Origin: Oxalobacteraceae bacterium OTU3CAMAD1
GTDB lineage: Bacteria > Pseudomonadota > Gammaproteobacteria > Burkholderiales > Burkholderiaceae_D
Assembly: GCA_024123915.1 (NCBI GenBank)
Contig: CP099650.1
Coordinates: 2,666,001-2,730,000, forward strand
DNA length: 64,000 bases
Direction: 5' to 3'
The notes under the pieces were generated by a model. It had not been told where the DNA came from. It searched no databases and was given only the letters and a program-made list of their open reading frames with translations. Below, one piece after another: positions 1 to 8,687 of this stretch. The first letter of the stretch is position 1. Every line of letters starts with the position of its first letter. The position numbers and the translations under genes are program-made.

Positions 1-52
1 AACCTCGGTCGCCGACCTGCTGACGCATGTCGCAAAAAGCAAGCTGCCTTAA
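1..52 (+). CDS. nuoM: NADH-quinone oxidoreductase subunit M, last codons only
   Basis: The first bases are the 3' end of an open frame that ends in TAA at 50-52 with residues LLTHVAKSKLP. It lies 19 bases upstream of nuoN in the same direction. In the conserved nuo operon order the gene before nuoN is nuoM, a membrane proton-pumping subunit of complex I. The identification rests on position only, because too few residues are present to recognise the family. Confidence 0.7.
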   Translation, partial: TSVADLLTHVAKSKLP

Positions 53-71
53 GAAAAACGGAAACGCATAA

Positions 72-1577
72 ATGACTACACCTATTCCACAAGAGGCGTT
101 CAATCTCGCACCGGCGTATGCCGAGGTGACGTTGATCATTGGCGCCTCGCTACTCCTGCTGGTGGACATGTTCCTGTCCGAGTCCAAGCGGTCGATCACT
201 TACGTGCTGTCGCTGGCGATCCTGGCCGTTTTGGCCGGCATCACCTTCGCCGACTTCAGCGCCGGCACCACCGCGTACACCTTCCACGGCATGTACGTCA
301 ACGATCCGATGGCGAACCTGCTCAAGCTGGCCACGTACGTGGCCGTGGCGCTGACCTTGGTGTATTCGCGCCAGTACGTCACGCAGCGCGGCATGATGAG
401 CGGTAACCTGGGCGGCGAGTTCTACGTCCTGGCGCTGTTCGCGATGCTGGGCCAGATGGTGATGATCTCGGGTTCGAACTTCCTGACGATCTACCTGGGC
501 GTCGAACTGATGTCGCTGTCGCTGTACGCGCTGGTCGCGCTGCGCCGCGATAACCACAAGGCCACCGAAGCGGCGATGAAGTACTTCATCCTCGGCGCGC
601 TGGCATCGGGTTTCCTGTTGTACGGTATCTCGATGCTGTACGGCGCCACCGGCACCCTGGAAATCAGCAAAGTGGCCGCCGCCGTCGCAGCGGGCACCAT
701 CAAGCCGACCATCCTGGTGTTCGGTATCGTGTTCCTGGTGGCTGGTCTGGCGTTCAAACTGGGCGCCGTGCCGTTCCACATGTGGGTACCGGACGTCTAC
801 GAAGGTTCGCCGACCGCGGTGACCCTGCTGCTGGGCGGCGCGCCGAAGATCGCCACCTTCGCGATCTGCATCCGCCTGCTGGTGGAAGGCCTGCTGCCGA
901 TGGCGTTCGACTGGCAGCAGATGCTGATGGTCCTGGCCGTGCTGTCGCTGGCGATCGGTAACCTGACCGCTATCGCACAGACGAACCTGAAGCGTATGCT
1001 GGCTTATTCGACCATCGCGCAAATCGGCTTCGTGCTGCTTGGCCTGCTGGCTGGCGTGGTCGGCACCACCGACCGCACCGGCATCGCCGCCGCTTACAGC
1101 TCGTCGATGTACTACATCCTGACTTACGTGCTGACCACCGTCGGCAGCTTCGGCCTGTTGATGCTGTTGTCGCGTTCCGGTTTCGAAGCCGAAAACCTGA
1201 ACGACTTCAAAGGCCTGAGCAAGCGCAGTGGCTGGTTCGCGGTCGTCATGACGATTTTGATGTTCTCGCTGGCCGGCGTGCCGCCGATGATGGGCTTTGC
1301 CGCCAAGTTCTCGGTGCTGAGCGCCGTACTGGGTACGGGCCAGATCTGGCTGACCGTGGTCGCGGTGATGTTCTCGCTGATCGGCGCGTTCTACTACCTG
1401 CGCATCGTTAAACTGATGTGGTTCGACGAGCCGACCGACACCGCGCCGATCGTCGCCCACGGCGACATGAAGTTTGTCCTGAGCCTGAACGGCCTGGCCA
1501 TCGTGCTACTGGGCGTTCTGCCAGGCCCGCTGCTGGCGATGTGCCTGAAGGCGATGCAAGCGACCCTCGCCACTTGA
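72..1577 (+). CDS. nuoN: NADH-quinone oxidoreductase subunit N
   Basis: This 501-residue, very hydrophobic protein is an antiporter-like subunit of respiratory complex I in the inner membrane and takes part in proton translocation. About 14 membrane segments can be seen. The family hallmark FKLGAVPFHMWVPDVYEGSP is at residues 228-247 and contains K229, a conserved proton-path lysine; E145 in GVELMSLS matches the conserved glutamate of TM5. Length fits NuoN (about 490). It follows nuoM and its TGA overlaps the ATG of the DUF2818 gene by one base, so it closes the nuo operon. Confidence 0.97.
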   Translation: MTTPIPQEAFNLAPAYAEVTLIIGASLLLLVDMFLSESKRSITYVLSLAILAVLAGITFADFSAGTTAYTFHGMYVNDPMANLLKLATYVAVALTLVYSRQYVTQRGMMSGNLGGEFYVLALFAMLGQMVMISGSNFLTIYLGVELMSLSLYALVALRRDNHKATEAAMKYFILGALASGFLLYGISMLYGATGTLEISKVAAAVAAGTIKPTILVFGIVFLVAGLAFKLGAVPFHMWVPDVYEGSPTAVTLLLGGAPKIATFAICIRLLVEGLLPMAFDWQQMLMVLAVLSLAIGNLTAIAQTNLKRMLAYSTIAQIGFVLLGLLAGVVGTTDRTGIAAAYSSSMYYILTYVLTTVGSFGLLMLLSRSGFEAENLNDFKGLSKRSGWFAVVMTILMFSLAGVPPMMGFAAKFSVLSAVLGTGQIWLTVVAVMFSLIGAFYYLRIVKLMWFDEPTDTAPIVAHGDMKFVLSLNGLAIVLLGVLPGPLLAMCLKAMQATLAT

Positions 1578-1882
1578 TGGATGTTTCCGTCGCAAGCTGG
1601 TTGGTGATCGCGATAGCCATCGCGGCCGCCAACCTGCCTTTTTTCAACGACAAAGTACTGGCCGTTGTTCCAGCCACGTGGGGGCGCAAGCCGCTGATCG
1701 TGCGCCTGGTCGAAATGGTCGCGCTGTACTTTGTCGTTGGCTTCCTCGGCTTCGCCCTGGAAGGCCGCATCGGCACCCGCTTCCCCCAGACCTGGGAGTT
1801 CTACGCGATCTCCGGCTGTCTGTTCCTCGTTTTCGGCTTCCCCGGATTCATCGCGCGCTACCTGCGCAAGCATCGCGACTGA
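1577..1882 (+). CDS. DUF2818 family membrane protein
   Basis: A 101-residue protein with three likely membrane segments (about 5-22, 40-60 and 75-95) and a basic C-terminus ending RYLRKHRD. The ATG at 1577 overlaps the nuoN stop in TGATG, which argues for this start and for translational coupling, although the frame is open further upstream. DUF2818 genes are known directly downstream of nuoN in betaproteobacteria. Function is not known; a role linked to complex I assembly or stability is inference from position. Confidence 0.85.
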   Translation: MDVSVASWLVIAIAIAAANLPFFNDKVLAVVPATWGRKPLIVRLVEMVALYFVVGFLGFALEGRIGTRFPQTWEFYAISGCLFLVFGFPGFIARYLRKHRD

Positions 1883-1912
1883 TACACTAGCGGCTTCAAT
1901 CAAGGAGCCGAC

Positions 1913-2467
1913 ATGTCGAAACTGACAGAAACCCGCATCGACGGTGCATTGGTCTACGACGGCCATTTCCTCAAAGTCCAACGCGACACCATAGAACTCC
2001 CCGACGGCAAACGTACCGGCCGTGAATACATCCTGCATCCCGGCGCGGTGGTGATCCTGCCGCTGCTCGACGACGGCAAGGTGCTGCTCGAGCGTCAGTA
2101 CCGCTACCCGCTGCACGACGTGTTCATCGAATTCCCGGCCGGGAAAATCGATCCGGGCGAAGACCCGCTGGCCAGCGCCAAACGCGAGCTGGAAGAAGAA
2201 ACCGGCTACACCGCCACCGACTGGCAGTTCGTCAGCAAGATCCACAACGCCATCGCCTATTCGGACGAGCATCTGGACCTGTACCTGGCGCGCGGTTTGA
2301 CCCTGGGCGAGCAAAAGCTGGACGACGGCGAGTTCCTCGAACTGTTCACCGCCACCATCGACGAACTGCTGCAATGGGTGCGCGAAGGTAAAGTCACCGA
2401 CGTCAAAACCATCATCGGCGCGTTCTGGCTCGACAAGCTGCGCGCGGGCGACTGGAAGCTGGACTGA
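1913..2467 (+). CDS. NUDIX hydrolase, ADP-ribose pyrophosphatase type
   Basis: A 184-residue protein with a perfect NUDIX box (G-x5-E-x7-RE-L-x-EE-x-G-Y) at residues 77-99, the Mg-binding helix of nucleoside diphosphate-X hydrolases. The region before it (VVILPLLDDGKVLLERQYRY) is typical of the ADP-ribose pyrophosphatase group related to NudF, which cleaves ADP-ribose to AMP and ribose 5-phosphate. AAGGAG lies seven bases before the ATG. It sits behind the nuo operon and just before a secreted-protein gene in the same direction. The exact substrate cannot be read from sequence. Confidence 0.9.
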   Translation: MSKLTETRIDGALVYDGHFLKVQRDTIELPDGKRTGREYILHPGAVVILPLLDDGKVLLERQYRYPLHDVFIEFPAGKIDPGEDPLASAKRELEEETGYTATDWQFVSKIHNAIAYSDEHLDLYLARGLTLGEQKLDDGEFLELFTATIDELLQWVREGKVTDVKTIIGAFWLDKLRAGDWKLD

Positions 2468-2471
2468 CGTT

Positions 2472-3173
2472 ATGAAGCCGGCGGCGCTGATCTTGTTGTT
2501 TGGCGTCGCCAGCGCCGGGGCTGACGTGACCCGGGCGGCTGAACGTACGCCGTTCCAGATCCGCTGCGAGGATACGATCAGCAAAACTATTTCGGTGCTG
2601 TCGACGAAGAGCAATGGCTTCACGATCAACAACCAGCTGCCTTACCGCGCGCTGACCTTGAAGACCGGCAGCATCGACGGCCGCAGCGAGACCCTGGGTC
2701 TGACCGTCACGCGGGCGCAGTATGCCGCCACGATGGGCGGGCCGATTTTGCAGGACAAGGTGAGCGGCTATGAATGCGTTGCGCCGCGTGTAGAGATCAA
2801 GTTGAACTACTCGCCTGTGTTGATTTACGTCGGCAACGAGTTCGTGCCGGGCAGTTGCGGCTACAAGACGATCCTGGAGCACGAGCAGCGCCACCTCAAA
2901 GCGTATATGGACAATCTGGCGCGGGTCGAAAAGGTGGTGCGCGATGCGCTGAACCGCCGCTTCGAAGGCAAGCCTTTGTACGCGCCGTCCGGCACCGCGC
3001 AATCGGCGCTGCAGCACGAGATCAACAGCCAGTGGATGCCGTTTATTCAGGCCGAATTCGACAAAGGCAAGGCGGAGCAGGCTAAAATCGACACCCCCGC
3101 CGAATATGCGCGTTTGGCCAACACCTGTAACGGCGAGATCCGGGAAATCGTCCAGCGCAGGCGCAGAAGATAA
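2472..3173 (+). CDS. secreted protein with HExxH motif, putative zinc protease (DUF922-like)
   Basis: A 233-residue protein with an N-terminal hydrophobic stretch (residues 3-18) that looks like a signal peptide, so it is probably periplasmic. Residues 137-141 read HEQRH, an HExxH zinc motif in a helix-like context (ILEHEQRHLKAYMDN). This resembles the DUF922 group of predicted secreted Zn-dependent proteases, but I see no clear third zinc ligand and treat the protease call as tentative. It begins four bases after the NUDIX stop and ends five bases before ispD, so it is likely co-transcribed with both. Confidence 0.55.
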   Translation: MKPAALILLFGVASAGADVTRAAERTPFQIRCEDTISKTISVLSTKSNGFTINNQLPYRALTLKTGSIDGRSETLGLTVTRAQYAATMGGPILQDKVSGYECVAPRVEIKLNYSPVLIYVGNEFVPGSCGYKTILEHEQRHLKAYMDNLARVEKVVRDALNRRFEGKPLYAPSGTAQSALQHEINSQWMPFIQAEFDKGKAEQAKIDTPAEYARLANTCNGEIREIVQRRRRR

Positions 3174-3178
3174 AGAAG

Positions 3179-3883
3179 ATGACAGCACATACTGATACAC
3201 CGCGCTACTTTGCGCTGCTGCCCGCCGCCGGCGTCGGCGCGCGCATGGCGGCCGACGGACCCAAACAATACCTGACGGTCGGCGGCAAGCCGATGCTGCG
3301 CCACGCCGTCGACGCTTTCCGCGCCAGCGATCTGGTGGCGCACACTTACGTCGTGGTCAGCGCGGCGGACGGCCAGATCGACGCCGTGCTGCCGCCGGAC
3401 CTCGATGGCGTGACGGTGCTGCGCTGTGGCGGCGCCACCCGCATGGACTCGGTGCTCAACGCCTTGCGCGCGTTGGACGGCGTCGTCACCGACGCGGACC
3501 TGGTCATGGTGCACGACGCCGCGCGTCCCGGCCTGACGCCGGCCTTGATCGCCAAGCTGATTGAGGGCGTGGGCGACTACGCAGCCGGCGGGCTGCTGGC
3601 GCTGCCGGTGGTCGACACGGTCAAGCGCAAGGTGAACGCCGATGTCGCCACGGTGCCGCGCGACGGTCTGTGGCTGGCGCAGACGCCGCAGATGTTCAGC
3701 TACGCGCTGCTGCTGCGGGCGTTGGGCGGCGCGCCGGACGCCAACGCCATCACCGACGACGCCAGCGCCGTCGAGATGTTGGGCATGTCGCCACGGCTGA
3801 TCGAAGGCCACCCACGAAATTTGAAAGTCACGCTGCCGGCCGATATCCGCATCGCCGAGATGTATCTGGCAGCCGACGAATAA
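3179..3883 (+). CDS. ispD: 2-C-methyl-D-erythritol 4-phosphate cytidylyltransferase
   Basis: A 234-residue enzyme of the non-mevalonate (MEP) isoprenoid pathway that joins CTP to methylerythritol 4-phosphate. The nucleotide-binding loop [17 protein letters not shown] begins near residue 14, followed by [11 protein letters not shown]. The conserved VHDAARP is at about residues 110-116, and QTPQMF and ITDDASAVE lie in the C-terminal half. Length matches the family. The ribosome site is weak (AAAGAAG directly at the ATG). ispF, which acts two steps later, follows after 13 bases. Confidence 0.97.
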   Translation: MTAHTDTPRYFALLPAAGVGARMAADGPKQYLTVGGKPMLRHAVDAFRASDLVAHTYVVVSAADGQIDAVLPPDLDGVTVLRCGGATRMDSVLNALRALDGVVTDADLVMVHDAARPGLTPALIAKLIEGVGDYAAGGLLALPVVDTVKRKVNADVATVPRDGLWLAQTPQMFSYALLLRALGGAPDANAITDDASAVEMLGMSPRLIEGHPRNLKVTLPADIRIAEMYLAADE

Positions 3884-3896
3884 CCAAGGAATCTAT

Positions 3897-4385
3897 ATGA
3901 ACAAACTCCCGTTCCGCATCGGCCAAGGCTACGACTGCCATGCTTTGGTGGAAGGCCGCAAGCTGATCATCGGCGGCGTCGACATCCCGCACCACGTCGG
4001 CCTGCTGGGCCATTCGGACGCCGACGTGCTGCTGCACGCGATCACCGATTCGATCCTGGGCGCGGCCGCGCTGGGCGACATCGGCAAGCATTTTCCGGAT
4101 ACGGACGTGCAGTTCAAGGGCGCCGATTCGCGCACCTTGCTGAAGGAAGCCGCGCGCCGCGTGGTGGCTACCGGCTACAGCATCGGCAACGTCGATTGCA
4201 CCATCATCGCCCAGCGTCCGAAGATGGCGCCGCATATCCAGTCCATGCGCGCGAACATCGCCGAAGACCTTGGCCTGGACATCAGCCAGGTCAACGTCAA
4301 GGCCAAGACCAACGAGAAGCTGGGTTATCTGGGCCGGGAAGAGGGCATCGCGGCCGAAGCGATCGCGATGTTGATTGCCGCATAA
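3897..4385 (+). CDS. ispF: 2-C-methyl-D-erythritol 2,4-cyclodiphosphate synthase
   Basis: A 162-residue trimeric zinc enzyme of the MEP pathway that cyclises CDP-methylerythritol 2-phosphate with release of CMP. Metal ligands are visible as D13 and H15 in GQGYDCHAL and H47 in DVLLHAITD; the signature LGHSDADVL lies between. The C-terminal part has [17 protein letters not shown] stands seven bases before the ATG. It forms an operon with ispD. The next gene is convergent and its stop lies only 11 bases away. Confidence 0.97.
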   Translation: MNKLPFRIGQGYDCHALVEGRKLIIGGVDIPHHVGLLGHSDADVLLHAITDSILGAAALGDIGKHFPDTDVQFKGADSRTLLKEAARRVVATGYSIGNVDCTIIAQRPKMAPHIQSMRANIAEDLGLDISQVNVKAKTNEKLGYLGREEGIAAEAIAMLIAA

Positions 4386-4395
4386 GCATGCCGGG

Positions 4396-5247
4396 TTAGC
4401 GCGCCAGCAGCCCCGCAATGGCCTCGTCCAGTGTGACGACGCCCTTGCGCGGCGTTCCTTCAAAGGCGATCCAGCCTTCGTTGAACCCGTCCAGCATCCG
4501 CATGCGTGGAACGGGATTCTTCATACCTTGAGAAACGAATAGCTCTGCCCACGTATCGCGCGGCACTGCATGCGCTTTGACGTCGGTGCCAAGCAACCTG
4601 GCGAAGCTTGCCGCGATATCGGCTGGGCTGATGTGCCCCGGACCTTCCAGCTCCACCACGCGCAGCCCGCTCCAGGTTTGCCGCAGCAGCTCTTGCGCCA
4701 CCCTCGAGATATCCGCGCAGGCGACCATCGGCACGGGGCGGTCGAGCGGTTGCAGGAAACTGGCAATGTATCCGCTCGCACGGGCGGACGCCACGTCCCA
4801 CAGGCTGTTCTCGATAAACCATGCCGCCCGCAGGAAGGCGACGGGCAAATCCAGCGTGCCCAATTCCTGTTCCAGGATGCCCAATTGGTTGAGCAGGTTA
4901 GGACGTGTGGACTGCGCGCCGATGGTCGATAGCGCGACCACGCGGCCCGGACGCGCCGCCGCCAGCGCCGCGCGCAGTGCCGCGATACTGCGCCGCGCCT
5001 CAGGGTAGCCGTCGGACGGATCGAAGGTCGGCGGCAGCAGTACGAATACCGCTTCCGCGCCGGTGAAGGCTTGCGTCAGCGCAGCAGCGTCATTGACGTC
5101 GGCCAGCGCCACTTCAGCGCCGCGCGCAGCCCAGGCTTCGCCTTTGGCCGCGTCGCGCACCACGGCGCGCAATGGCAACCCCGCAGCCAACAGTCGATGG
5201 CCCAGCGCCGAGCCGACCTGTCCCGTGATACCGGTGATTGCATACAT
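4396..5247 (-). CDS. NmrA-like NAD(P)-binding reductase/epimerase (atypical SDR)
   Basis: A 283-residue Rossmann-fold protein starting MYAITGITGQVGSALG, an NAD(P)H-binding GxTGxxG motif. It then has LRAVVRD and a VFVLLPPTFDP strand as in NmrA and QorB/azoreductase-like atypical SDRs, and AFLRAAWFIEN, also seen in that group. Substrate unknown. The frame extends upstream to 5289, but AAAGGAG stands seven bases before the ATG at 5247 and the Rossmann motif begins at that Met, so I use it. Divergent from the LysR gene at 5316, which is its likely regulator. Confidence 0.85.
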   Translation of the reverse strand: MYAITGITGQVGSALGHRLLAAGLPLRAVVRDAAKGEAWAARGAEVALADVNDAAALTQAFTGAEAVFVLLPPTFDPSDGYPEARRSIAALRAALAAARPGRVVALSTIGAQSTRPNLLNQLGILEQELGTLDLPVAFLRAAWFIENSLWDVASARASGYIASFLQPLDRPVPMVACADISRVAQELLRQTWSGLRVVELEGPGHISPADIAASFARLLGTDVKAHAVPRDTWAELFVSQGMKNPVPRMRMLDGFNEGWIAFEGTPRKGVVTLDEAIAGLLAR

Positions 5248-5315
5248 GGTGTTCTCCTTTGAAAATCGATAAGGAGAATTTTGATGCAAACCGGCCCATA
5301 TTCCGATAGCATGGG

Positions 5316-6251
5316 ATGCATATCATTAATGACCAAACAGCATATATGGCTTTTGACGAACGGGTGGTGAACGGCATGCGGGTGCTGGCCGCGATCGTGG
5401 ACAGCGGCAGTTTTGTGCGCGCGGGCGAGGCGCTCGAGATGTCGCAATCGGGCGTGAGCCGTGCCATTGCGCGGCTGGAGTCGCGTCTCAATATCCGGCT
5501 GTTTGACCGCACCACGCGCAAGGTCTCGCTCACCGATGAGGGGCGCCGCTTCTACGCGCAGATCGGCCCATTGCTGGAGGGACTGGAGGAGGCGGTGGTG
5601 TCGGCGGGAGAAGGGGCGGTGGCCGTGCGCGGCAAGCTGCGGGTGAACGCCGATCCGCTGTTGGCGCGCCTGCTGCTTGGCCCGAGGCTGGGCGCTTTTT
5701 TAAAGCGGCACCCGGAGCTTGAACTGGACCTTTACGCCCGTGACCAGATCGGCGACATGGTCGGCGACGGCGTCGACCTGGCCATTCGACTCGGCCAGCC
5801 TCAGACCTCGTCACTGATCGCCCGCAAGCTGATGGACACGCGCGTGCTCACCGTCGCCACGCCTGCCTATCTGCGCAAGCATGGCGTGCCGAAGAAGCCG
5901 TCGGATTTGGAGAGCGCGGACCATACCTGTATCCACTTCCGCAATCCGGCCACGGGCAGGCCTTTTGATTGGGAGTTTCATCGTGGAGGTAAAGTCACCC
6001 GTGTGCAGCCGCATAGCCAGGTCACCCTCAACGACGCCGGCACCATGGAGAGTGTGCTGCTGTCAGGCTACGGCCTGGCGCAGGTCATCGATATCGCCGT
6101 GGAGCCGCTGCTGCGCTCCGGCGCGCTGACGCCAGTGCTCACGGCGTGGCCGGATGAACGTTTTCCGCTGTACGCGCTGTATCCATCGCGCCAGCATCCG
6201 CCGGCCAAGACGCGGGCGTTTCTGGAGTTCTTTCAGTCGCTGTTAGCGTGA
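5316..6251 (+). CDS. LysR-family transcriptional regulator
   Basis: A 311-residue LysR-type protein. The winged helix-turn-helix is at about residues 16-75 (VDSGSFVRAGEALEMSQSGV, then SRAIARLESRL and FDRTTRKVSLTDEG). The substrate-binding domain begins near residue 100. It is divergent from the NmrA-like reductase across 68 bases, the common arrangement for a LysR regulator and its target. An imperfect dyad ATTCC-N8-GGGAT lies at 5300-5317. Two starts are possible, 5316 and 5346, neither with a good ribosome site; the later one would leave the dyad outside the gene. Confidence 0.88.
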   Translation: MHIINDQTAYMAFDERVVNGMRVLAAIVDSGSFVRAGEALEMSQSGVSRAIARLESRLNIRLFDRTTRKVSLTDEGRRFYAQIGPLLEGLEEAVVSAGEGAVAVRGKLRVNADPLLARLLLGPRLGAFLKRHPELELDLYARDQIGDMVGDGVDLAIRLGQPQTSSLIARKLMDTRVLTVATPAYLRKHGVPKKPSDLESADHTCIHFRNPATGRPFDWEFHRGGKVTRVQPHSQVTLNDAGTMESVLLSGYGLAQVIDIAVEPLLRSGALTPVLTAWPDERFPLYALYPSRQHPPAKTRAFLEFFQSLLA

Positions 6252-6275
6252 TGCAGGCAAGGGCAGCGGGGCCGC

Positions 6276-6779
6276 TTATTTTGACAACGACGCGAGGCGG
6301 GCTTCGGCGTCCATGGCCTTACTGATGTCTTCGTAAAACATCGTCGCCTCGGTTTCTAAAACTGACTTAGCGGCAGACTGCGATACCGTAGGGAAATCGG
6401 CAAGAAAGTCTTCCATTGTTTTACCGGCTAAAAGGTAGTCAAACATTCGCTTGATGGGCACCAGCGTTCCTCTGAAGACAGGCATGCCACCCATGATGTG
6501 CCGGTCTATTTGGACCTCCGGAACCTGAGTTCGCATGAAAGCTAGTACTTCGGGATCGACGGGGTCGAGCGGCGACGTGCGCAGAGGTAGCACCCGACCG
6601 TGTATCCGATGAACGCCGTTGGCATAAAATCCGGACTCTAGTGGTGGCGAGTCCTCGTCATATTCGATCTCGTCATCGCCAGGAATAGGCATGACATTGC
6701 CCCAACTGTCATTTCTGTCCCAATAGTCCACGTCGTTCGCGTCGGGTTGCTCGTCTAAAAGAGATGATTCGTACTTCAT
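6276..6779 (-). CDS. DUF433 domain protein with long N-terminal extension
   Basis: A 167-residue protein whose C-terminal half (about 90-160) matches DUF433: an IMGGMPVFRGTLVPI segment followed by a LLAGKTMEDFLADFPTVS helix. DUF433 proteins are small DNA-binding, antitoxin-like proteins (VapB45 group). The first 85 residues are acidic, Asp/Glu/Pro-rich and unknown to me. GAGGAC precedes the ATG. No toxin partner lies next to it. The gene and its upstream region have lower GC than their neighbours, which suggests acquisition. A near-perfect dyad (6819-6837) lies in the promoter region. Confidence 0.7.
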   Translation of the reverse strand: MKYESSLLDEQPDANDVDYWDRNDSWGNVMPIPGDDEIEYDEDSPPLESGFYANGVHRIHGRVLPLRTSPLDPVDPEVLAFMRTQVPEVQIDRHIMGGMPVFRGTLVPIKRMFDYLLAGKTMEDFLADFPTVSQSAAKSVLETEATMFYEDISKAMDAEARLASLSK

Positions 6780-6818
6780 CGTCGTCCTCAGTGTAGGTGG
6801 TCATGTTCAGTGTAGTAG

Positions 6819-6837
6819 CTTGAGGATATCCTTCAAG
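6819..6837. promoter_or_regulatory. dyad operator candidate upstream of the DUF433 gene
   Basis: The sequence CTTGAGGATATCCTTCAAG is a palindrome with one bulged base, 40 bases before the DUF433 start. On the minus strand it contains TTGAAG, which can act as a -35 with TACACT 16 bases further on. A dyad over the promoter is what an autoregulating antitoxin-like protein would bind. This is inference from geometry. Confidence 0.45.
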
Positions 6838-6848
6838 CGGCACTGAAT

Positions 6849-6895
6849 AAAAAAGCCGGGCTGCCAGGACGTCTCGCGACATCCTGCGCCCGGCT
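6849..6895 (-). terminator. intrinsic terminator without an obvious upstream gene
   Basis: On the minus strand an 8-base-pair stem (AGCCGGGC with GCCCGGCT) encloses a second stem (AGGATGTC with GACGTCCT) and is followed by six T. It is a strong Rho-independent terminator form. No minus-strand gene ends just upstream, since the stretch above it is occupied by a plus-strand gene. It may end a short RNA or attenuate transcription into the DUF433 gene. Confidence 0.65.
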
Positions 6896-6992
6896 CTCTC
6901 ATCGGTCCTTCGATCAGATCAATGGTGTGTGCTTATTGTCATACCTGTGGAAAACGATCTGCTACCATGGCGGTTTTTCAGCAAGGATGACC

Positions 6993-7295
6993 ATGGCGCG
7001 CGATATTTATGCTTACCGGCAGGTGGCGGTGCACTCGGTGCAGCGCGGGGGCGTAGTCGAGATTCATCCGGTGCCGGGACAGGCGTTTTCACCCGAGCTG
7101 GCGGTGCAGTGTTCGCGGCGGATGAGCGATACGTCCTTGTATCCGCTGGGTACTTGTTTTCTGCTGGACGCCAAGTTGACCGACCGTCAGGGGGGCACGC
7201 CTTATCTTTTCGCTTGGCACGGTGATGACATCAAGGTGTTGTCGGCCAAGGAGACCAAGGCCTTTTTGGCTGAGTTCAGGCGCGGCAGGATTTAG
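6993..7295 (+). CDS. hypothetical protein
   Basis: A 100-residue protein beginning MARDIYAYRQVAVHSVQRGG. I do not recognise the family. It is mixed alpha/beta with no signal peptide or membrane segment and a basic end (AEFRRGRI). The frame is open upstream to 6927, but AAGG stands six bases before the ATG at 6993 and the upstream residues look unstructured, so I prefer 6993. It is followed directly by a palindromic repeat and converges on the MFS gene. Confidence 0.55.
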   Translation: MARDIYAYRQVAVHSVQRGGVVEIHPVPGQAFSPELAVQCSRRMSDTSLYPLGTCFLLDAKLTDRQGGTPYLFAWHGDDIKVLSAKETKAFLAEFRRGRI

Positions 7296-7301
7296 GTGGG
7301 A

Positions 7302-7359
7302 ATGCATGCGCCGCCGGCGGCGCATGCATGGCGGATTACGCGCTGCGCGCTAATCCGCC
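7302..7359. repeat. palindromic repeat, copy A (REP-like)
   Basis: A perfect 28-base palindrome (7302-7329, half-site ATGCATGCGCCGCC) is joined to an inverted repeat with arms GGCGGATTA and TAATCCGCC (7330-7359), then CCTACGTGTTT. It is a shortened copy of the element at 18726 and 28031. It lies between convergent genes and may stop transcription from both sides. Confidence 0.8.
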
Positions 7360-7393
7360 CTACGTGTTTCCTCATTTTCGCGGCGGTCTGTGG

Positions 7394-8647
7394 TCAGTGC
7401 ACGGCGTGCAGTTTGCCTGACGGTTTGCCGTCGTCCTCGCCCCATTTGGCGATGACCGCCGCCATCGCGACGGCGAACACGCCGCCCACCACCATCGCGC
7501 TTGAGACGCCCAGATGATCGACCGCCACGCCGCCGACCAGAGCGCCGCTGGCCAGCGAGATCTGCGCGGTGGCGACGAACACCGCGCCGCCGCTTTCCAT
7601 CGCATCGGGTGCGGCGCGGAACATCCAGGTTTGTACCGAGATCGGCATCATGCCGAAGGCCAGGCCCCAGATCACGATCAGCGCCGTTGCGCCCAGCAGC
7701 GAGGTGCCGATCAACGGCAACGCCGCCGCCGACAAACCCATGACCACGCCGGTGACGATCATCGACATGCGCACACTGCGCGCCACCGTCCAGCCGCCGA
7801 TCAGGTTGCCGACGAAGCCGGCCGCGCCGTAGGTCAGCAAGAGCGCGCTGATGGTGGTCGCGTTCAGGTCGACCACTTGGCTCAGGAACGGCGTGACATA
7901 GGTATAGGCGGCGAATTGGCCGATGAAGATCAACAAGGTGGCCAGCATGCCGAGCCGCGCCTTTTTCACGCGCAGCAGCGCCGGCAGTTGCGCGAAGGTC
8001 AGGGACTGGGTCGTCGGCAGGCGTGGCAGCAGCCACATTTGCGTCAGCAGCACCAGCACGGCGACCGCGCCGGCAGCGTGGAAGGCCACGCGCCAGCCGA
8101 CCAGTTCGCCGATCAGCGCGCCGGCCGGCACGCCGGCCACGGTGCCGAGCGAAATGCCGGCGAAGATGATCGAGGTCGCCCGCGTCGCATACTCGGGCGG
8201 GACCAGCCGGTTGCCCAGCGCGCCGCCGATGGCCCAGAAGCCGCCGACGCCGATACCCAGCAGCGCGCGGCCGATCAGGATCACGATGAACGAATCGGAC
8301 AGCGCCACCATCAGATTGGAAATGATCAGGGTGGCCGTCAGCCCCCAGATCACATAGCGGCGGTCGGTCTTGCCGACGCCGATGGTGACCAGGATGGCGG
8401 CAAAGGCGGCCACAATGCCGGGGATGGTGACCATCATGCCGGCCATGCCTTCGGTCACTTTCAGTTCGGCGGCGATGGACGGCAGCAGGCCGACCGGCAG
8501 GAATTCGGTCGTGACGAGCGCAAACGAGCCGACGGCGACGGAAAGCACGGCCAGCCAGGCGGCGCGGGTTGGGGCGGTGGCGGGCGGCAACGACGCCGAC
8601 GCCTCGCCAGCAGGCGGCAAAGCCTGTGCGGTGGAGGTAGATTGCAT
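7394..8647 (-). CDS. MFS transporter, DHA1 efflux family
   Basis: A 417-residue inner-membrane protein with 12 likely membrane segments, typical of drug or sugar efflux carriers of the major facilitator superfamily related to YdhP, SotB and AraJ. The N-terminal segment TTEFLPVGLLPSIAAELKV is a common signature of that group. The loop after helix 2 (VTIGVGKTDRRYV) is a diverged motif A, and GRALLGIGVGGFWAIGG fits helix 4 (motif B). Divergent from a TetR-type regulator, with a good promoter overlapped by two operator copies, so it is probably a TetR-repressed exporter. Substrate unknown. Confidence 0.88.
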   Translation of the reverse strand: MQSTSTAQALPPAGEASASLPPATAPTRAAWLAVLSVAVGSFALVTTEFLPVGLLPSIAAELKVTEGMAGMMVTIPGIVAAFAAILVTIGVGKTDRRYVIWGLTATLIISNLMVALSDSFIVILIGRALLGIGVGGFWAIGGALGNRLVPPEYATRATSIIFAGISLGTVAGVPAGALIGELVGWRVAFHAAGAVAVLVLLTQMWLLPRLPTTQSLTFAQLPALLRVKKARLGMLATLLIFIGQFAAYTYVTPFLSQVVDLNATTISALLLTYGAAGFVGNLIGGWTVARSVRMSMIVTGVVMGLSAAALPLIGTSLLGATALIVIWGLAFGMMPISVQTWMFRAAPDAMESGGAVFVATAQISLASGALVGGVAVDHLGVSSAMVVGGVFAVAMAAVIAKWGEDDGKPSGKLHAVH

Positions 8648-8687
8648 GGAATAGTCCTAGGTAGAAGTAAAAATGCTTGAGTTTTTT

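Noticed and set aside
2472..3173. Assignment of the HExxH protein to a defined metalloprotease family
   Set aside because: A third zinc ligand and flanking motifs could not be identified with confidence, so the family is left as a tentative likeness only.
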